DNA of 48,627 nt from Candidatus Tayloriibacteriota bacterium (GTDB lineage: Bacteria > Patescibacteriota > Minisyncoccia > Phycocordibacterales > SIBU01). Position numbers and translations under genes: made by a program. A model generated the notes under the pieces. It saw only the letters and a list, made by a program, of their open reading frames with translations. It ran no database searches and had not been told where the DNA came from. Positions within the stretch are counted from its first letter, which is position 1; each line of letters begins with the position of its first letter. Below are positions 1-8,405 of this stretch, piece by piece. The DNA is taken from positions 1 through 48,627 of the forward strand of contig SIBU01000005.1 of the NCBI GenBank assembly GCA_009695005.1, in the 5' to 3' direction.

Positions 1-1
1 G

Positions 2-388
2 GGGGATGATCGGCCTAGACAATTGGACGTTTCGTCCATGTTGCAAAGTAGAGCTGTAGTAACTCTTAAAAAGGCTACAAAAACTAACTGCAAAAACAGT
101 TGCAAAAGCCAAGGGAATTCTCTCGCCATACATGGCGGGCTTCCCCGCTTTCGCTTACGCGCGAGCCTAAGCGACATTCGACCGGCTGACTTCCGATAAG
201 TCGTCTCGGGTGTTATACATTCGGAATAAGATTTGTGTCGTTCCGCCACAAATCCCAAACTAAGGAACTCGGTACATTTTGTATTTTGCTTGTTTAGAGC
301 AAAACGGCTTAAAAAAATAAACAACCTAGACTTTGTAGACGCATGAACACTCACCTTTTGCACGCGCGTTCGATTCGCGCCATCTCCA
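2..388 (+). ncRNA. ssrA: tmRNA (transfer-messenger RNA), one-piece
   Basis: Rescues stalled ribosomes by trans-translation with SmpB. The 5' end GGGGATG (2-8) pairs with CATCTCC (381-387), giving a 7-bp acceptor stem with a G3.U70 wobble, the alanine identity element; A388 is the discriminator. CCA is not encoded (CAA follows). The T arm is GCGCG-TTCGATT-CGCGC (364-380). Upstream, TTTGTAGACGC (about 334-344) matches the conserved tmRNA 3' region. The resume codon is probably GCA at 91, after ACTAACT. The tag frame runs 26 codons, starting AKTVAKAK and ending AFAYARA, with stop TAA near 169-171 inside a stem (CGCTTA/TAAGCG), as usual for tmRNA helix 5. The tag ends in ARA rather than the common LAA. 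A terminator follows. The RNA identity is solid; the exact tag frame is inferred. Confidence 0.92.
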
Positions 389-482
389 CAAAATTTTCAA
401 AAGCGCCCTCTAGGGCGTTTTTGATTTGAAAATTTTGTGGAGATGAGTAAGCCAACTACTTGGCTTACTTGCGCGAATCGAA
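381..482. repeat. Inverted duplication of the tmRNA 3' end
   Basis: The left arm 381-401 (tmRNA acceptor 3' strand plus flank) is perfectly complementary to 425-445 (21 nt). The T-arm part TTCGATTCGCGC (369-380) is also present in inverted form at 471-482. In the inverted copy a 25-nt hairpin (446-470, arms AGTAAGCCAA and TTGGCTTACT) separates the T-arm part from the acceptor part. A further imperfect inverted repeat, CCCTT..CCCAT..TTTTT against AAAAAATGGGAAAGGG, spans 484-534. Confidence 0.75.
402..422 (+). terminator. Rho-independent terminator after tmRNA
   Basis: The stem CGCCC/GGGCG (405-409 region and 413-417) with a short loop is followed by a run of T at 418-422. It lies directly downstream of the tmRNA and inside the larger inverted repeat at 381-445. 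Confidence 0.8.
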
Positions 483-571
483 GCCCTTCTCCCATATTTT
501 TGAGCAACTGGTGTCGTGAAAAAATGGGAAAGGGGTACTGACCCTGTAAGGGTCGATAAATGTACTCATGG

Positions 572-588
572 TCGCGCCATCTCCACCA
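572..588 (+). repeat. Direct copy of tmRNA acceptor end with intact CCA
   Basis: TCGCGCCATCTCCAC at 572-586 repeats 375-389 exactly. Here the sequence continues to ACCA, a complete tRNA-type 3' terminus that the functional tmRNA copy lacks. No T loop or tRNA body precedes it. It could be an attachment-site duplication left by an element inserted at the tmRNA 3' end; that reading is inference. Confidence 0.6.
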
Positions 589-719
589 AGAGAAACGTTT
601 GCAAAATTAGAAATTCGGGGCGTTTTTGCAATGCATCAAAAGCAGCCTGCTATCCGCGAATATGTTCTCGAATTTCTGAAAACTTCTTCTTCGGATTCTC
701 AAACCCCACGCTTTCATTG

Positions 720-725
720 TATAAT
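720..725 (+). promoter_or_regulatory. -10 element TATAAT for the 736 gene
   Basis: A perfect TATAAT lies 10 nt upstream of ATG 736. No clear -35 is seen. Transcription would begin only a few bases before the start codon, which supports ATG 736 over the more upstream in-frame ATGs at 568 and 631. Confidence 0.5.
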
Positions 726-735
726 TAAAATTGTC

Positions 736-2220
736 ATGAAATCAATGGAATCAGCCGGGGCAATAAGAGATTGGAAAGAAGAGATTCGTCGCAAGTTAAA
801 TCTCTCTGTCGAAACATTTTCAGCGATACAAGACCTATCTAGGCAGGTACAGGCACAACTTGAAAAGACAGGTGCAAGCATCACAGAAAAACAGGAACAA
901 GTCCTTCTCCACAAACTCGGATTATTTGTAAGGGCGAACCATACCGAAAGTGTGGAAACGATTGCGGAGGCCATCAGTATCTCTCCGCAAGTACTGGAAC
1001 AAAAAGGAAAACTGGACATTAGCGAAGTTGTCGGACAGACACAACAACACTTCAACAAAAAAGAAGTGCGGTTGTGGGAACGACTGTCCGAAAGAAAAGA
1101 TGCCGTGCCGATGATTGCTGAGACCTCGCTCGGCGATGGAACATATTATCTTGGCAGACTATTCACGCGCGGGCATTTTATTGCGAACAGTACCGTGTTG
1201 GAACACTGCTTGGGAAAGAAAAGCATTGAGCGGTATTTTACGAAATCGAAGAATAAGGATATCGAAGTGTATGCGGTAATGGAACAATCGGACAGCGAGC
1301 CAGTAGCAACAGTAATATATGACACCAAACTAAAAAGCATTCTTCAGATCAAACAGGCGGGAGATCGACATCTAACCGGAACAGAACCGTATTTCGAAGC
1401 CGTCATAGAGTCGTTGTCGCGGTTAACAACACAGGAGAGTATCAACGAATCAGGACGCGCTTACCAAAGGCCGATTGAATCGGTGCAAGACCTTGAAAAC
1501 GTTTTTCGCGGCTTTCCCGAGGTGTTCGTGCGGAGTGGAACGCTTGTATCTATAAGCGATGCGCTCACTATGGATGCGAAAGAAGTTCTCGGTGGGAGCG
1601 CTTTCCCCGTTGACGAGGATACAGATCCGGAACTTGTTGTCCAGATAGCAGAAAAGCTACCTCTTGCTATAGACATGACAAAAGCCACGGAGGAACAACG
1701 CCAAACTGTTATCAGTATTGCTGGTACTTTGATAGACAACAGAGACGCTATTAGTGGCTTTTCCAACCTTAAGATCGTCAATGGTCAAATTCTAGTGAAT
1801 AATGCAAAGGAGGTACGATTTGATGCCTTGGAGGAAGTCGGGCGCGGATTATACGCGACTCAAACGGAACAGTTGTCTCTGCCTGCGCTTCGGAAGGTTG
1901 GTGGCAGGGTTGACGCTCCAGTCGCGCGTGTGATTGCGGCCGAACAATTGACCGAAGTTACGGGTAATATTGATGCGTCGTCTGCGTCCCAACTAACAAT
2001 GCCCGCTCTTCGCAAAGTCGGTTGGCACATTGAAGCGGGTATGGCGGAGCGCATAGATTTGCCCAACTTGGTGCATGTGGGAGGGAAGGTATACGGAGAT
2101 TCTGCATCCGTTATCAACCTACCGAACCTTAAAGATGCCCTCCTAGTTCAATGCAACGAAAAAACCGAGACAATAATCGGCAATAAAAATATTCCGATTG
2201 AACGCACCACTAAAATATAG
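736..2220 (+). CDS. Hypothetical protein with C-terminal leucine-rich-like repeats
   Basis: A 494-residue protein when started at ATG 736, chosen because TATAAT lies just upstream; the frame is open back to 568. No signal peptide or membrane segment is visible, so it is probably cytoplasmic. The N-terminal two thirds are not recognised. From about residue 335 to 475 there are repeats of roughly 20-22 residues with the pattern LxxVGGxIxAxxAxxLxLPxLxxV (for example LPALRKVGG, MPALRKVGW, LPNLVHVGG). This resembles the solenoid repeats of leucine-rich-repeat or receptor-L-like proteins, suggesting a protein-binding surface. It converges on the minus-strand gene that ends at 2226. Function unknown. 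Confidence 0.75.
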   Translation: MKSMESAGAIRDWKEEIRRKLNLSVETFSAIQDLSRQVQAQLEKTGASITEKQEQVLLHKLGLFVRANHTESVETIAEAISISPQVLEQKGKLDISEVVGQTQQHFNKKEVRLWERLSERKDAVPMIAETSLGDGTYYLGRLFTRGHFIANSTVLEHCLGKKSIERYFTKSKNKDIEVYAVMEQSDSEPVATVIYDTKLKSILQIKQAGDRHLTGTEPYFEAVIESLSRLTTQESINESGRAYQRPIESVQDLENVFRGFPEVFVRSGTLVSISDALTMDAKEVLGGSAFPVDEDTDPELVVQIAEKLPLAIDMTKATEEQRQTVISIAGTLIDNRDAISGFSNLKIVNGQILVNNAKEVRFDALEEVGRGLYATQTEQLSLPALRKVGGRVDAPVARVIAAEQLTEVTGNIDASSASQLTMPALRKVGWHIEAGMAERIDLPNLVHVGGKVYGDSASVINLPNLKDALLVQCNEKTETIIGNKNIPIERTTKI

Positions 2221-2225
2221 AGGTG

Positions 2226-3212
2226 TTATTCGCGAGGTTTAAGATGTTTTTTCACAATCGTTATAACTTGTTCAGGAGAAAGTTCGGAACTTTTTCCCTG
2301 AGGGCTGCCGATAATGTTAGGCGACCCGCCCCACCCTTCTTCGAGTTGTGCCAGCTCATTTTTTGCGGCAACAAGGTCGGCCCACGTGCCTTCATACTGA
2401 CATACTGTATATTTTCTGTATGCTTCGCCCGGACCTTGCTTGAACGCAGGATTAAAGGCCACAACGACAGGAGCCTGAGAATAGCCTAGAGATGTTCCTG
2501 CCCGATGCGAACTCTCCACGTATGCGATATTTCCACCGGCAAACATCTCTATTTTTATAGCACCCTTTTCAAGAGCCGCCGCCATGTCCGCTCGTTCTGC
2601 TTCTACCTTTTCTCGATAACCCGCAGGCTCGGTGCCAGTGGTTAGATACTCTTCCACGGATTTCATTCTGTCAGCCAAAGGCGCTTTGAAATCCATCACT
2701 CGTGCAGCAATAGCGGCAAGCGATTCAGTTTCAGACGCGCTTCCAGATTTTGGCCATGGCTGTTCTTTGCTTGGGAGATCAGTTTTGCCTGGCCACCCGC
2801 CGCGGGCGAATTTATCTGATGACGCAATATTCTGAATGCGAGCGATCATCTCCGACGTTACCTCGCCTCCGCTTGCGCGATGTTTCAAAAGGGCCATCGC
2901 TCCAAGGGCGTCGATGTCCGCTCTCACTGTAACCATAGAAGCTCCGCTTGGCGGTACTTCAAGAGTCTGGGCAACTTCAATAGCCGCAAGGTCTACATTT
3001 CCATCCGAGTGTTGAGGATCGATATTTCCGAGCGTACACTTTTCTGCATAGGCAGGAATGGTGACTTCAATACCCAGAACTCCATAGGGATTTTCAAAAA
3101 GCTTTTCGTTTGCAACCTTTGCCTCAGGGATCGACCGAGGGTCGATCAGTCCGAATTGATAATCTTTAAATTGCTCTTGTGGTTCAAAGCTTCTTGTGGG
3201 TTGTTTTTCCAT
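2226..3212 (-). CDS. Hypothetical protein, weakly DHH/DHHA1-like
   Basis: 328 residues. TACATT (3226-3221) lies 8 nt upstream of ATG 3212, consistent with a leaderless start. Two stretches are suggestive. VTVRADIDALGAMALL near residue 95 resembles the HxDxDALGA motif of DHH-family phosphoesterases, but with Arg in place of the metal-ligand His. WGGSPNIIGSPQGKSS near the C-terminus resembles the GG-x-AAG nucleic-acid-binding motif of DHHA1 domains. The usual DHH triad is not visible, so it may be a degenerate or unrelated protein. It lies 60 nt downstream of, and on the same strand as, the kinase-NTase-HD fusion gene. The family assignment is tentative; the gene itself is well supported. Confidence 0.7.
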   Translation of the reverse strand: MEKQPTRSFEPQEQFKDYQFGLIDPRSIPEAKVANEKLFENPYGVLGIEVTIPAYAEKCTLGNIDPQHSDGNVDLAAIEVAQTLEVPPSGASMVTVRADIDALGAMALLKHRASGGEVTSEMIARIQNIASSDKFARGGWPGKTDLPSKEQPWPKSGSASETESLAAIAARVMDFKAPLADRMKSVEEYLTTGTEPAGYREKVEAERADMAAALEKGAIKIEMFAGGNIAYVESSHRAGTSLGYSQAPVVVAFNPAFKQGPGEAYRKYTVCQYEGTWADLVAAKNELAQLEEGWGGSPNIIGSPQGKSSELSPEQVITIVKKHLKPRE

Positions 3213-3272
3213 AAAATTTTAATGTAAAAAATTAACTAATAATAAAACGCTGCCGACGTACTGTTTTCTATA

Positions 3273-5672
3273 TTAAAGTTTAGCCTTTATCAAGGCGCTT
3301 AATTTATCAGCCGCCGGAAGTAGCCAGCGCAATGAGGCGACCGAAGCGACATCCGCTTTCCAAATTTCCCGCACCATCGCCAAAGCCGATTCGTCGTCGA
3401 AGGCGGTTTTTGTTTTGAGTGCACGTACTTTCTCGCGAACCTTTTCCGGATCTAGAGCACCTTTATAGGCGGGCTGGGCGGTAACATCGAAATTAGGATC
3501 GCCTAGCTTCGCAGTTGCTTTTTCGGTTATGCCACGCGCCAATCTACCGAAGAGATCGTGGTTGCTAATAAGAAACTGCGCAAGTTCGGCCACATCATCG
3601 GGGACCCACGCGGGCTTATACTTCAGAAACATTTTCGCACCGGCTCCCTCATGAGCGCCTGGGGTATCCAGGTTAAGTAGTTTACCCACATCATGATATA
3701 GAAGAGCGACCCTTGATGCCAAACGAACCAACTCCTTTGTTTTTACATCCTCGATACCTTGCAACAAGGAGTCCGTGTCTAACTGCAACATGCTTTGTTT
3801 GAGGTGCATATAAAGCGGCCATCCTGCATGAGTCGCTTTCTGTTCCGCTTCAAAATTTTTTATTCTCTTATCCTCGGCGAACTTATTGAATGTCAGTACA
3901 CTCTCAATTTCCGGGTCTCTCCCTCCGACTGGTTGACGTGAGCGGGTTTGGTTAATGAGCCACTCTCGAAACTCTGCATCCGGCGCGGTCGCAGAAACAT
4001 AATGAAGCCAGTTCTCATAACCATCTGGAATTTGTTCAGGTTTGCGGATTCCAGCCCTCACTTCTTCAACAAGCGCGGGTAATTTTGATTTACGAGGAAC
4101 TGGCGGGGCGCTCTCGTTCCGTTCAGCAGATACATAAAAATTCACGATACCATCGGCAATACGACGCTCCTCCGGAGTCCAATCAACATAATTCCACCGC
4201 TCCTTTCCACCCTTCTCCATTTTGAGCACTTTCTGTTCTACTTTTGCCCACGATTCTTCAATTTGTGCGGGAGCATGCGTATAGCCGTACGCTTCCTTAA
4301 AAAGGACCGCGAGTTCTGGATCAAGCGTAAGGCCTGGATACTCATCAAGAAGTTTTTTTAAGGTTCCGATAGTTTTGCTCAGATGATACTCTCTATTTTC
4401 CGGCGAAAGCCGGTCAATGGCCACTTGATCCATTCGTACAATGCCGTTGCGAAGGTCGCTCTCCGCCTGAGGAGTCAGCTTGACTACAAGTTTACCTTTC
4501 TCAATTTTTGCCGCCCCTTGTCGGAACGTCAGCACACGGCTCTTGAGATCGTCCGTGAAGCTCAATTCGCCCTCGGTATTGTATTTGTCTCCGGCATGTT
4601 CCTGCCATGAATATACCGACCATCGCCGGTCAGGAAAATATTTTTCCAGATACACTTCCAGCTTTTTTGCCTGTTCCGGTGTATCCACTGTTACGTCAAT
4701 ATCAAGGGATTCCTGCGTCGGACCGTACTTTTTATTCCAAAAAGCGCGATAGATACTGCCGCTCGTAGCCCAAGCTTCTATACCGGTTTCTTGAGCGGCG
4801 TACTGAAGCTCTTGTAAAATATCTAACCGCCAAGGCAATTGTTCAAAGCCGAGACCTAGCCTTTCTCGTATGGCATCCGCTATCTCGTCGGGAGACTGCT
4901 GAGCATCTATGGTCAACGGTGCTTTATCCCGCCCGCGCAATTCTTTCACAACAGCCATGTCTTGTGCTAACGCGCGTTCTATTTTTCCAACGTATTTTTC
5001 ATGATCAGGTTCGCGCCCGCTTTTTGCATCTCTTTCCAATTGGCGAACATACGACTGCCGCACCTGATCTGTGCCAGAGACGCGAGCGCGCTCATCCTCC
5101 GATGTGAAAATCATAACCTCTCCTTCAACGGAAGGAACAAAGTCAAGAAATATAAATTCCATGTCTGCGCCTGCCTTCTGGGCTTCCATCTCAAGCAAAC
5201 GAAGTTGTTCAAGGCTACGTGGAAAACCATCGAGCACAACGCGGGGCGAGCTATCCTTGGCGATGGTTACGAGAAAATCCTCGTCCAAACCTTGTATCAG
5301 CGATCCCTTTCCGCCTTTTTCTATATTCTTATCACTTTTTTTCGCGAAAGCGCCCATGTGATAAGCTGGCGGTGCGCCAATGACAGAAGTCAGACGCTCA
5401 ATCTGGGTACTCTTACCCGCTCCCGGCATCCCCAAAAAAGATATCCATGTTTTTGAGGCAGGCGCTTTTTCAGTTTCCCGCTCATTTTTACGTTCCGGAC
5501 GATACAAAAGAAGACAGTTGCCTCTTCTGGCAGCTTCGCAATGCTCAAAACATGCGGGAACTGCCACGCGCGAAGTGGTCGGTGTTTTAGAAGGAGCTGT
5601 CTCCTGACTTTCCAATCCTAGTTTTTCTTTCTCAATTACTTCCAACGGAACTGATTTCGACACTCTTTCCAT
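3273..5672 (-). CDS. Adenylate-kinase-like / nucleotidyltransferase-like / HD-domain fusion protein
   Basis: 799 residues with three recognisable parts. An adenylate-kinase-like P-loop domain (about 75-275) has Walker A GMPGAGKST (81-89), the NMP-site motif LDGFPRS (147-153) and a LID-like region. A minimal nucleotidyltransferase-like domain (about 280-420) has TSGS (303-306) followed by the acidic pair DID (324-326), the signature of pol-beta-type NTases. A C-terminal HD-type domain has His near 614, YHDVGK near 658-663 and SNHD near 703. The N-terminus carries Cys 41, 45 and 53 (CxxxCx7C), a possible metal site. ATG 5672 is preceded by TAAAAT (5684-5679), 6 nt away, so the start looks leaderless. 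NTase plus HD recalls CCA-adding and nucleotide-signalling enzymes, but I know of no family with all three parts. The substrate is unknown. Confidence 0.85.
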   Translation of the reverse strand: MERVSKSVPLEVIEKEKLGLESQETAPSKTPTTSRVAVPACFEHCEAARRGNCLLLYRPERKNERETEKAPASKTWISFLGMPGAGKSTQIERLTSVIGAPPAYHMGAFAKKSDKNIEKGGKGSLIQGLDEDFLVTIAKDSSPRVVLDGFPRSLEQLRLLEMEAQKAGADMEFIFLDFVPSVEGEVMIFTSEDERARVSGTDQVRQSYVRQLERDAKSGREPDHEKYVGKIERALAQDMAVVKELRGRDKAPLTIDAQQSPDEIADAIRERLGLGFEQLPWRLDILQELQYAAQETGIEAWATSGSIYRAFWNKKYGPTQESLDIDVTVDTPEQAKKLEVYLEKYFPDRRWSVYSWQEHAGDKYNTEGELSFTDDLKSRVLTFRQGAAKIEKGKLVVKLTPQAESDLRNGIVRMDQVAIDRLSPENREYHLSKTIGTLKKLLDEYPGLTLDPELAVLFKEAYGYTHAPAQIEESWAKVEQKVLKMEKGGKERWNYVDWTPEERRIADGIVNFYVSAERNESAPPVPRKSKLPALVEEVRAGIRKPEQIPDGYENWLHYVSATAPDAEFREWLINQTRSRQPVGGRDPEIESVLTFNKFAEDKRIKNFEAEQKATHAGWPLYMHLKQSMLQLDTDSLLQGIEDVKTKELVRLASRVALLYHDVGKLLNLDTPGAHEGAGAKMFLKYKPAWVPDDVAELAQFLISNHDLFGRLARGITEKATAKLGDPNFDVTAQPAYKGALDPEKVREKVRALKTKTAFDDESALAMVREIWKADVASVASLRWLLPAADKLSALIKAKL

Positions 5673-6055
5673 GACAATATTTTATCATATTTCTTAATGA
5701 GAGAACAACACACCCAGCAAAAATAAACTCCACCCATGATAAAGACATAATAGACTATCAAGCAAAACTCAGATTTTCTCCATACCTCTCCTCCCCCACA
5801 ATCACCCCAGACACCTCCAAAACCCAAGGATATAGTTGGTTCCAACTTTGACACACCATGTCCACAAAAATAACAAGCGGTATTCCTCGACTATATTTTT
5901 GTAGGATGCCGACAATTCTGATTGTCGTCGCCACAAACCAAAATCTGCCCTAATACTATATGCTTTTTTTTGCATAATATTAATATAAGAAGTGCGAAGA
6001 TGGAATTAAACTATAGAAAAGTGTAAACTTAAAGTATATAAATTATATTTTTAAT
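5673..6055. other. Divergent intergenic region with two promoters
   Basis: AT-rich stretch between divergent genes. The minus-strand promoter of the fusion gene lies at 5679-5684. A plus-strand -10 TATATT (6044-6049) lies 6 nt before ATG 6056. A 72-codon minus-strand frame (5636-5854) overlaps the fusion gene start and is not convincing as a gene. Nothing else was recognised. Confidence 0.4.
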
Positions 6056-6874
6056 ATGAATCCCTTTGAACAAAGGAGTAGAGAAGAATTAAAAACTCCT
6101 CCCGTTGATGATGCTGTTGAGCTCAAACTTGCTCAGGACAATTCAGGTGAGGACAGGAAAGCGATTGCCAAAAGATTAGGCCTTAACGAAAATGCTCGTT
6201 GGGTCGATATCTATAGAGTAAAAGACGAGGAAATTAAAAAAGAGAAAGCAACAGCTCTGGAATCTTTGAACTTACAAAATAGTCCTGACGCGAGTGTTAC
6301 AACAAGTGATAACGGCTCGAAGCATGAAGCTGTTAGAAGACATTTAGACAGTTTGATAGAGCGTAAACTCGATCAACAGCAACTCATAATAGAACACGTA
6401 GGGTATATTGAAACATCTTCACGGCAATTGAGAAAGCGCATTCAAGTGGTACTCGAGCAAGCGCAAGCTAATTTTCAAGGGCTTGCTACAGGTACACTTA
6501 TACAGAACCTTGAAGAAGGTTTTAATAAATTGGAAAAATCAAGCTCTGTTTTAAGGGCTGGCAGTTTGTTAGCTACGGAAAAAAGCAATCAAATACGAGA
6601 ATTCGCATTGAGTCGACCGGAAAATATATCCGCCCTTGTTGAGCATGGCCTCGTCAAGCAACTCGAGAGTGATGTCGACGATGCGGATGCTACTCTTCCT
6701 GGAACTATTGCTAAGATAAGAGGCAACGCGGACAAATTTTTTCAACAAGTGAATGACCAGATCACTAAAATTGATAACCTTCTTACAGAGCGAAAATTGC
6801 CTGCCGATGAGCGAAAATTGAAAGAAAAATTGGAAAAACTTCTTAAATTCAACCCGGGTTTTGAAAATAACTAA
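6056..6874 (+). CDS. Hypothetical coiled-coil protein
   Basis: 272 residues, very rich in Glu, Lys, Gln and Leu, with no signal peptide or membrane segment. Heptad-like stretches appear near residues 95-150 (HLDSLIERKLDQQQLIIEHV onward) and 200-265 (QVNDQITKIDNLLTERKL onward), so an elongated cytoplasmic helical protein is likely. A TATATT box ends 6 nt before ATG 6056, suggesting leaderless transcription. It stands alone between divergent and convergent neighbours. No family recognised. Confidence 0.7.
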   Translation: MNPFEQRSREELKTPPVDDAVELKLAQDNSGEDRKAIAKRLGLNENARWVDIYRVKDEEIKKEKATALESLNLQNSPDASVTTSDNGSKHEAVRRHLDSLIERKLDQQQLIIEHVGYIETSSRQLRKRIQVVLEQAQANFQGLATGTLIQNLEEGFNKLEKSSSVLRAGSLLATEKSNQIREFALSRPENISALVEHGLVKQLESDVDDADATLPGTIAKIRGNADKFFQQVNDQITKIDNLLTERKLPADERKLKEKLEKLLKFNPGFENN

Positions 6875-6998
6875 CTAGCAGGTTTGATGGTAAAGTACAT
6901 CCTACTGTCTGCCTCCCCAAATCCAGTATGTAAATATACCGATTCTCCTCTTAAAAAATAGTTCTGACGGCCGACACAGCGCTCCACAAAAACTTAAC

Positions 6999-8129
6999 CT
7001 ATTGATACTTTATATCACCATCTACAATAACCGCCGTATCAAAATATTTTTTAAGTAATTTAGGAGAATGAGTTATTCTAAAACCATCTATATTTGCCCT
7101 GTCCATGGCAACATTGTCCGGGAAATAATGTAAATATGAATCCATTCCAACACCGCAAAACATTTTAAAACCCTTTGAAACAAGATAAGCTCGTCTCGGA
7201 TCACTCGATTTGAATATATCCCCAAATGGTCCGACAAAGATATCCGTATCTCCAACCAAAGATTTAACTTCCCTATCCCACTGTTCGGTATCATTTTTCA
7301 AATTTTCTAAAGTAATCGAATCAGTCGAAAATGCTTTGCTGTGCGTATAACTATGACTGGCAAAACGCCAACCGGTAGCCTTTAGTTTATTAATCACAAC
7401 CTTTGCAAAAGCCAAGTCAAGAGGATATTTGGAAATGTCATCATAGTCCGTCCGATACCCAAGGATACCCTCAAAACCAGTAACGGCAATTACTCCTTTT
7501 GCACCTTTAAAAGAAAAATTCGGATGAGCCGACACGAAATCATCGAGAATTGGCACGACATCGCCATCTCTAGTTACTTGAGTAATACCCTCCGGAGTAA
7601 TAATTTGTGTAGAAACATTACCGTTTTTATCCAACACTAATTTGTCAGCAAAACCGTGACCTTTCATAGAAGAATAATAGGATTGATCGTCAAGTGAAAT
7701 GACCAAAGGTTTCTTATTGACAGGCAAATACAAAACCTTTCTTTCTACACTCCCATCATTACCGACATCGTACAGAGATTTTATATCTATCAATATATAA
7801 TTATTTTTATAGAGCTCTGGAAGAATTTTCTGAAAATCATCCCTAGTAATCATATAATCTTTATATACTTGATTGTTCGGACCCCCATCAAAAGCCAACT
7901 TAGGATAAACAATTAAACTATGAAAAAAAATGTGGCTGATTGCACCTTTATACAAAACATTCCCCAATTCATCCTTCTCCGGCAACATCACGTTCTGAAT
8001 ACTGGCAATCTGGTTTTTCAGATGCCAAGACACCAACTTATAATTGTTAGCGAACGAAAAAAATAAAACTGCCGACGTCACGACAGCCCCGAATACCGAA
8101 ATTAAATAAACTTTATTTTTCCTTTTCAC
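6999..8129 (-). CDS. Membrane-anchored polysaccharide deacetylase family protein
   Basis: Carbohydrate esterase 4 type fold, expected to remove acetyl groups from cell-wall or exopolysaccharide N-acetyl sugars outside the membrane. An N-terminal transmembrane anchor covers about residues 6-27. LDDQSYY near residue 145 supplies the catalytic and metal aspartates (motif 1), SHSYTHS near 257 the zinc-binding HxxxH (motif 2), and GPFGD later may stand in for the RxPxG motif. I chose GTG 8129 because it gives a clean KRKNK-plus-hydrophobic N-terminus and TATACT (8142-8137) ends 7 nt upstream; a TTG at 8171 in the same frame is the longer alternative. The N-terminal half, before the motifs, is larger than in minimal deacetylases. 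Confidence 0.85.
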   Translation of the reverse strand: MKRKNKVYLISVFGAVVTSAVLFFSFANNYKLVSWHLKNQIASIQNVMLPEKDELGNVLYKGAISHIFFHSLIVYPKLAFDGGPNNQVYKDYMITRDDFQKILPELYKNNYILIDIKSLYDVGNDGSVERKVLYLPVNKKPLVISLDDQSYYSSMKGHGFADKLVLDKNGNVSTQIITPEGITQVTRDGDVVPILDDFVSAHPNFSFKGAKGVIAVTGFEGILGYRTDYDDISKYPLDLAFAKVVINKLKATGWRFASHSYTHSKAFSTDSITLENLKNDTEQWDREVKSLVGDTDIFVGPFGDIFKSSDPRRAYLVSKGFKMFCGVGMDSYLHYFPDNVAMDRANIDGFRITHSPKLLKKYFDTAVIVDGDIKYQ

Positions 8130-8230
8130 AAAATGAAGTATATCAATATTGATATAAACTTCTAGGGACAACCAAGAAAATTTAGAAAATCATATGTTCA
8201 ATAAATATAAAATAGTGTATAGTAGCATTT

Positions 8231-8338
8231 ATGGCAAAAAGATTATCACAAGATGTAAAAAATAAGACATCGCGCTCAAGAAAGACCAAGAAACGACTGT
8301 CTACCAAGTACGCAATGTTGGCTTCAAGAAAGAAGTAG
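8231..8338 (+). CDS. Small very basic protein, 35 residues
   Basis: ATG 8231 to TAG 8338 encodes a 35-residue protein starting MAKRLSQDVKNK and ending AMLASRKK, with about 15 Lys/Arg. TATAGT (8218-8223) ends 7 nt before the ATG, the same leaderless spacing as at neighbouring genes. A weak hairpin (CAGAC/GTCTG) and a T-rich stretch follow near 8370-8400. Size and charge resemble small ribosomal proteins or RNA/DNA-binding peptides, and it lies just before a cold-shock gene. I do not recognise the family. It is too short for most gene finders. Confidence 0.6.
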   Translation: MAKRLSQDVKNKTSRSRKTKKRLSTKYAMLASRKK

Positions 8339-8405
8339 TCCGTCGGATACCTCTTATTTTAAAGTAAGTGAAACAGACACAACCGTCTGCTTTTAATTTT
8401 GTATG

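Noticed and set aside
5636-5854. 72-codon minus-strand frame upstream of the fusion gene
   Set aside because: It overlaps the start of the strong 3273-5672 gene in another frame, has Cys/Trp-rich low-quality composition and no start signals.
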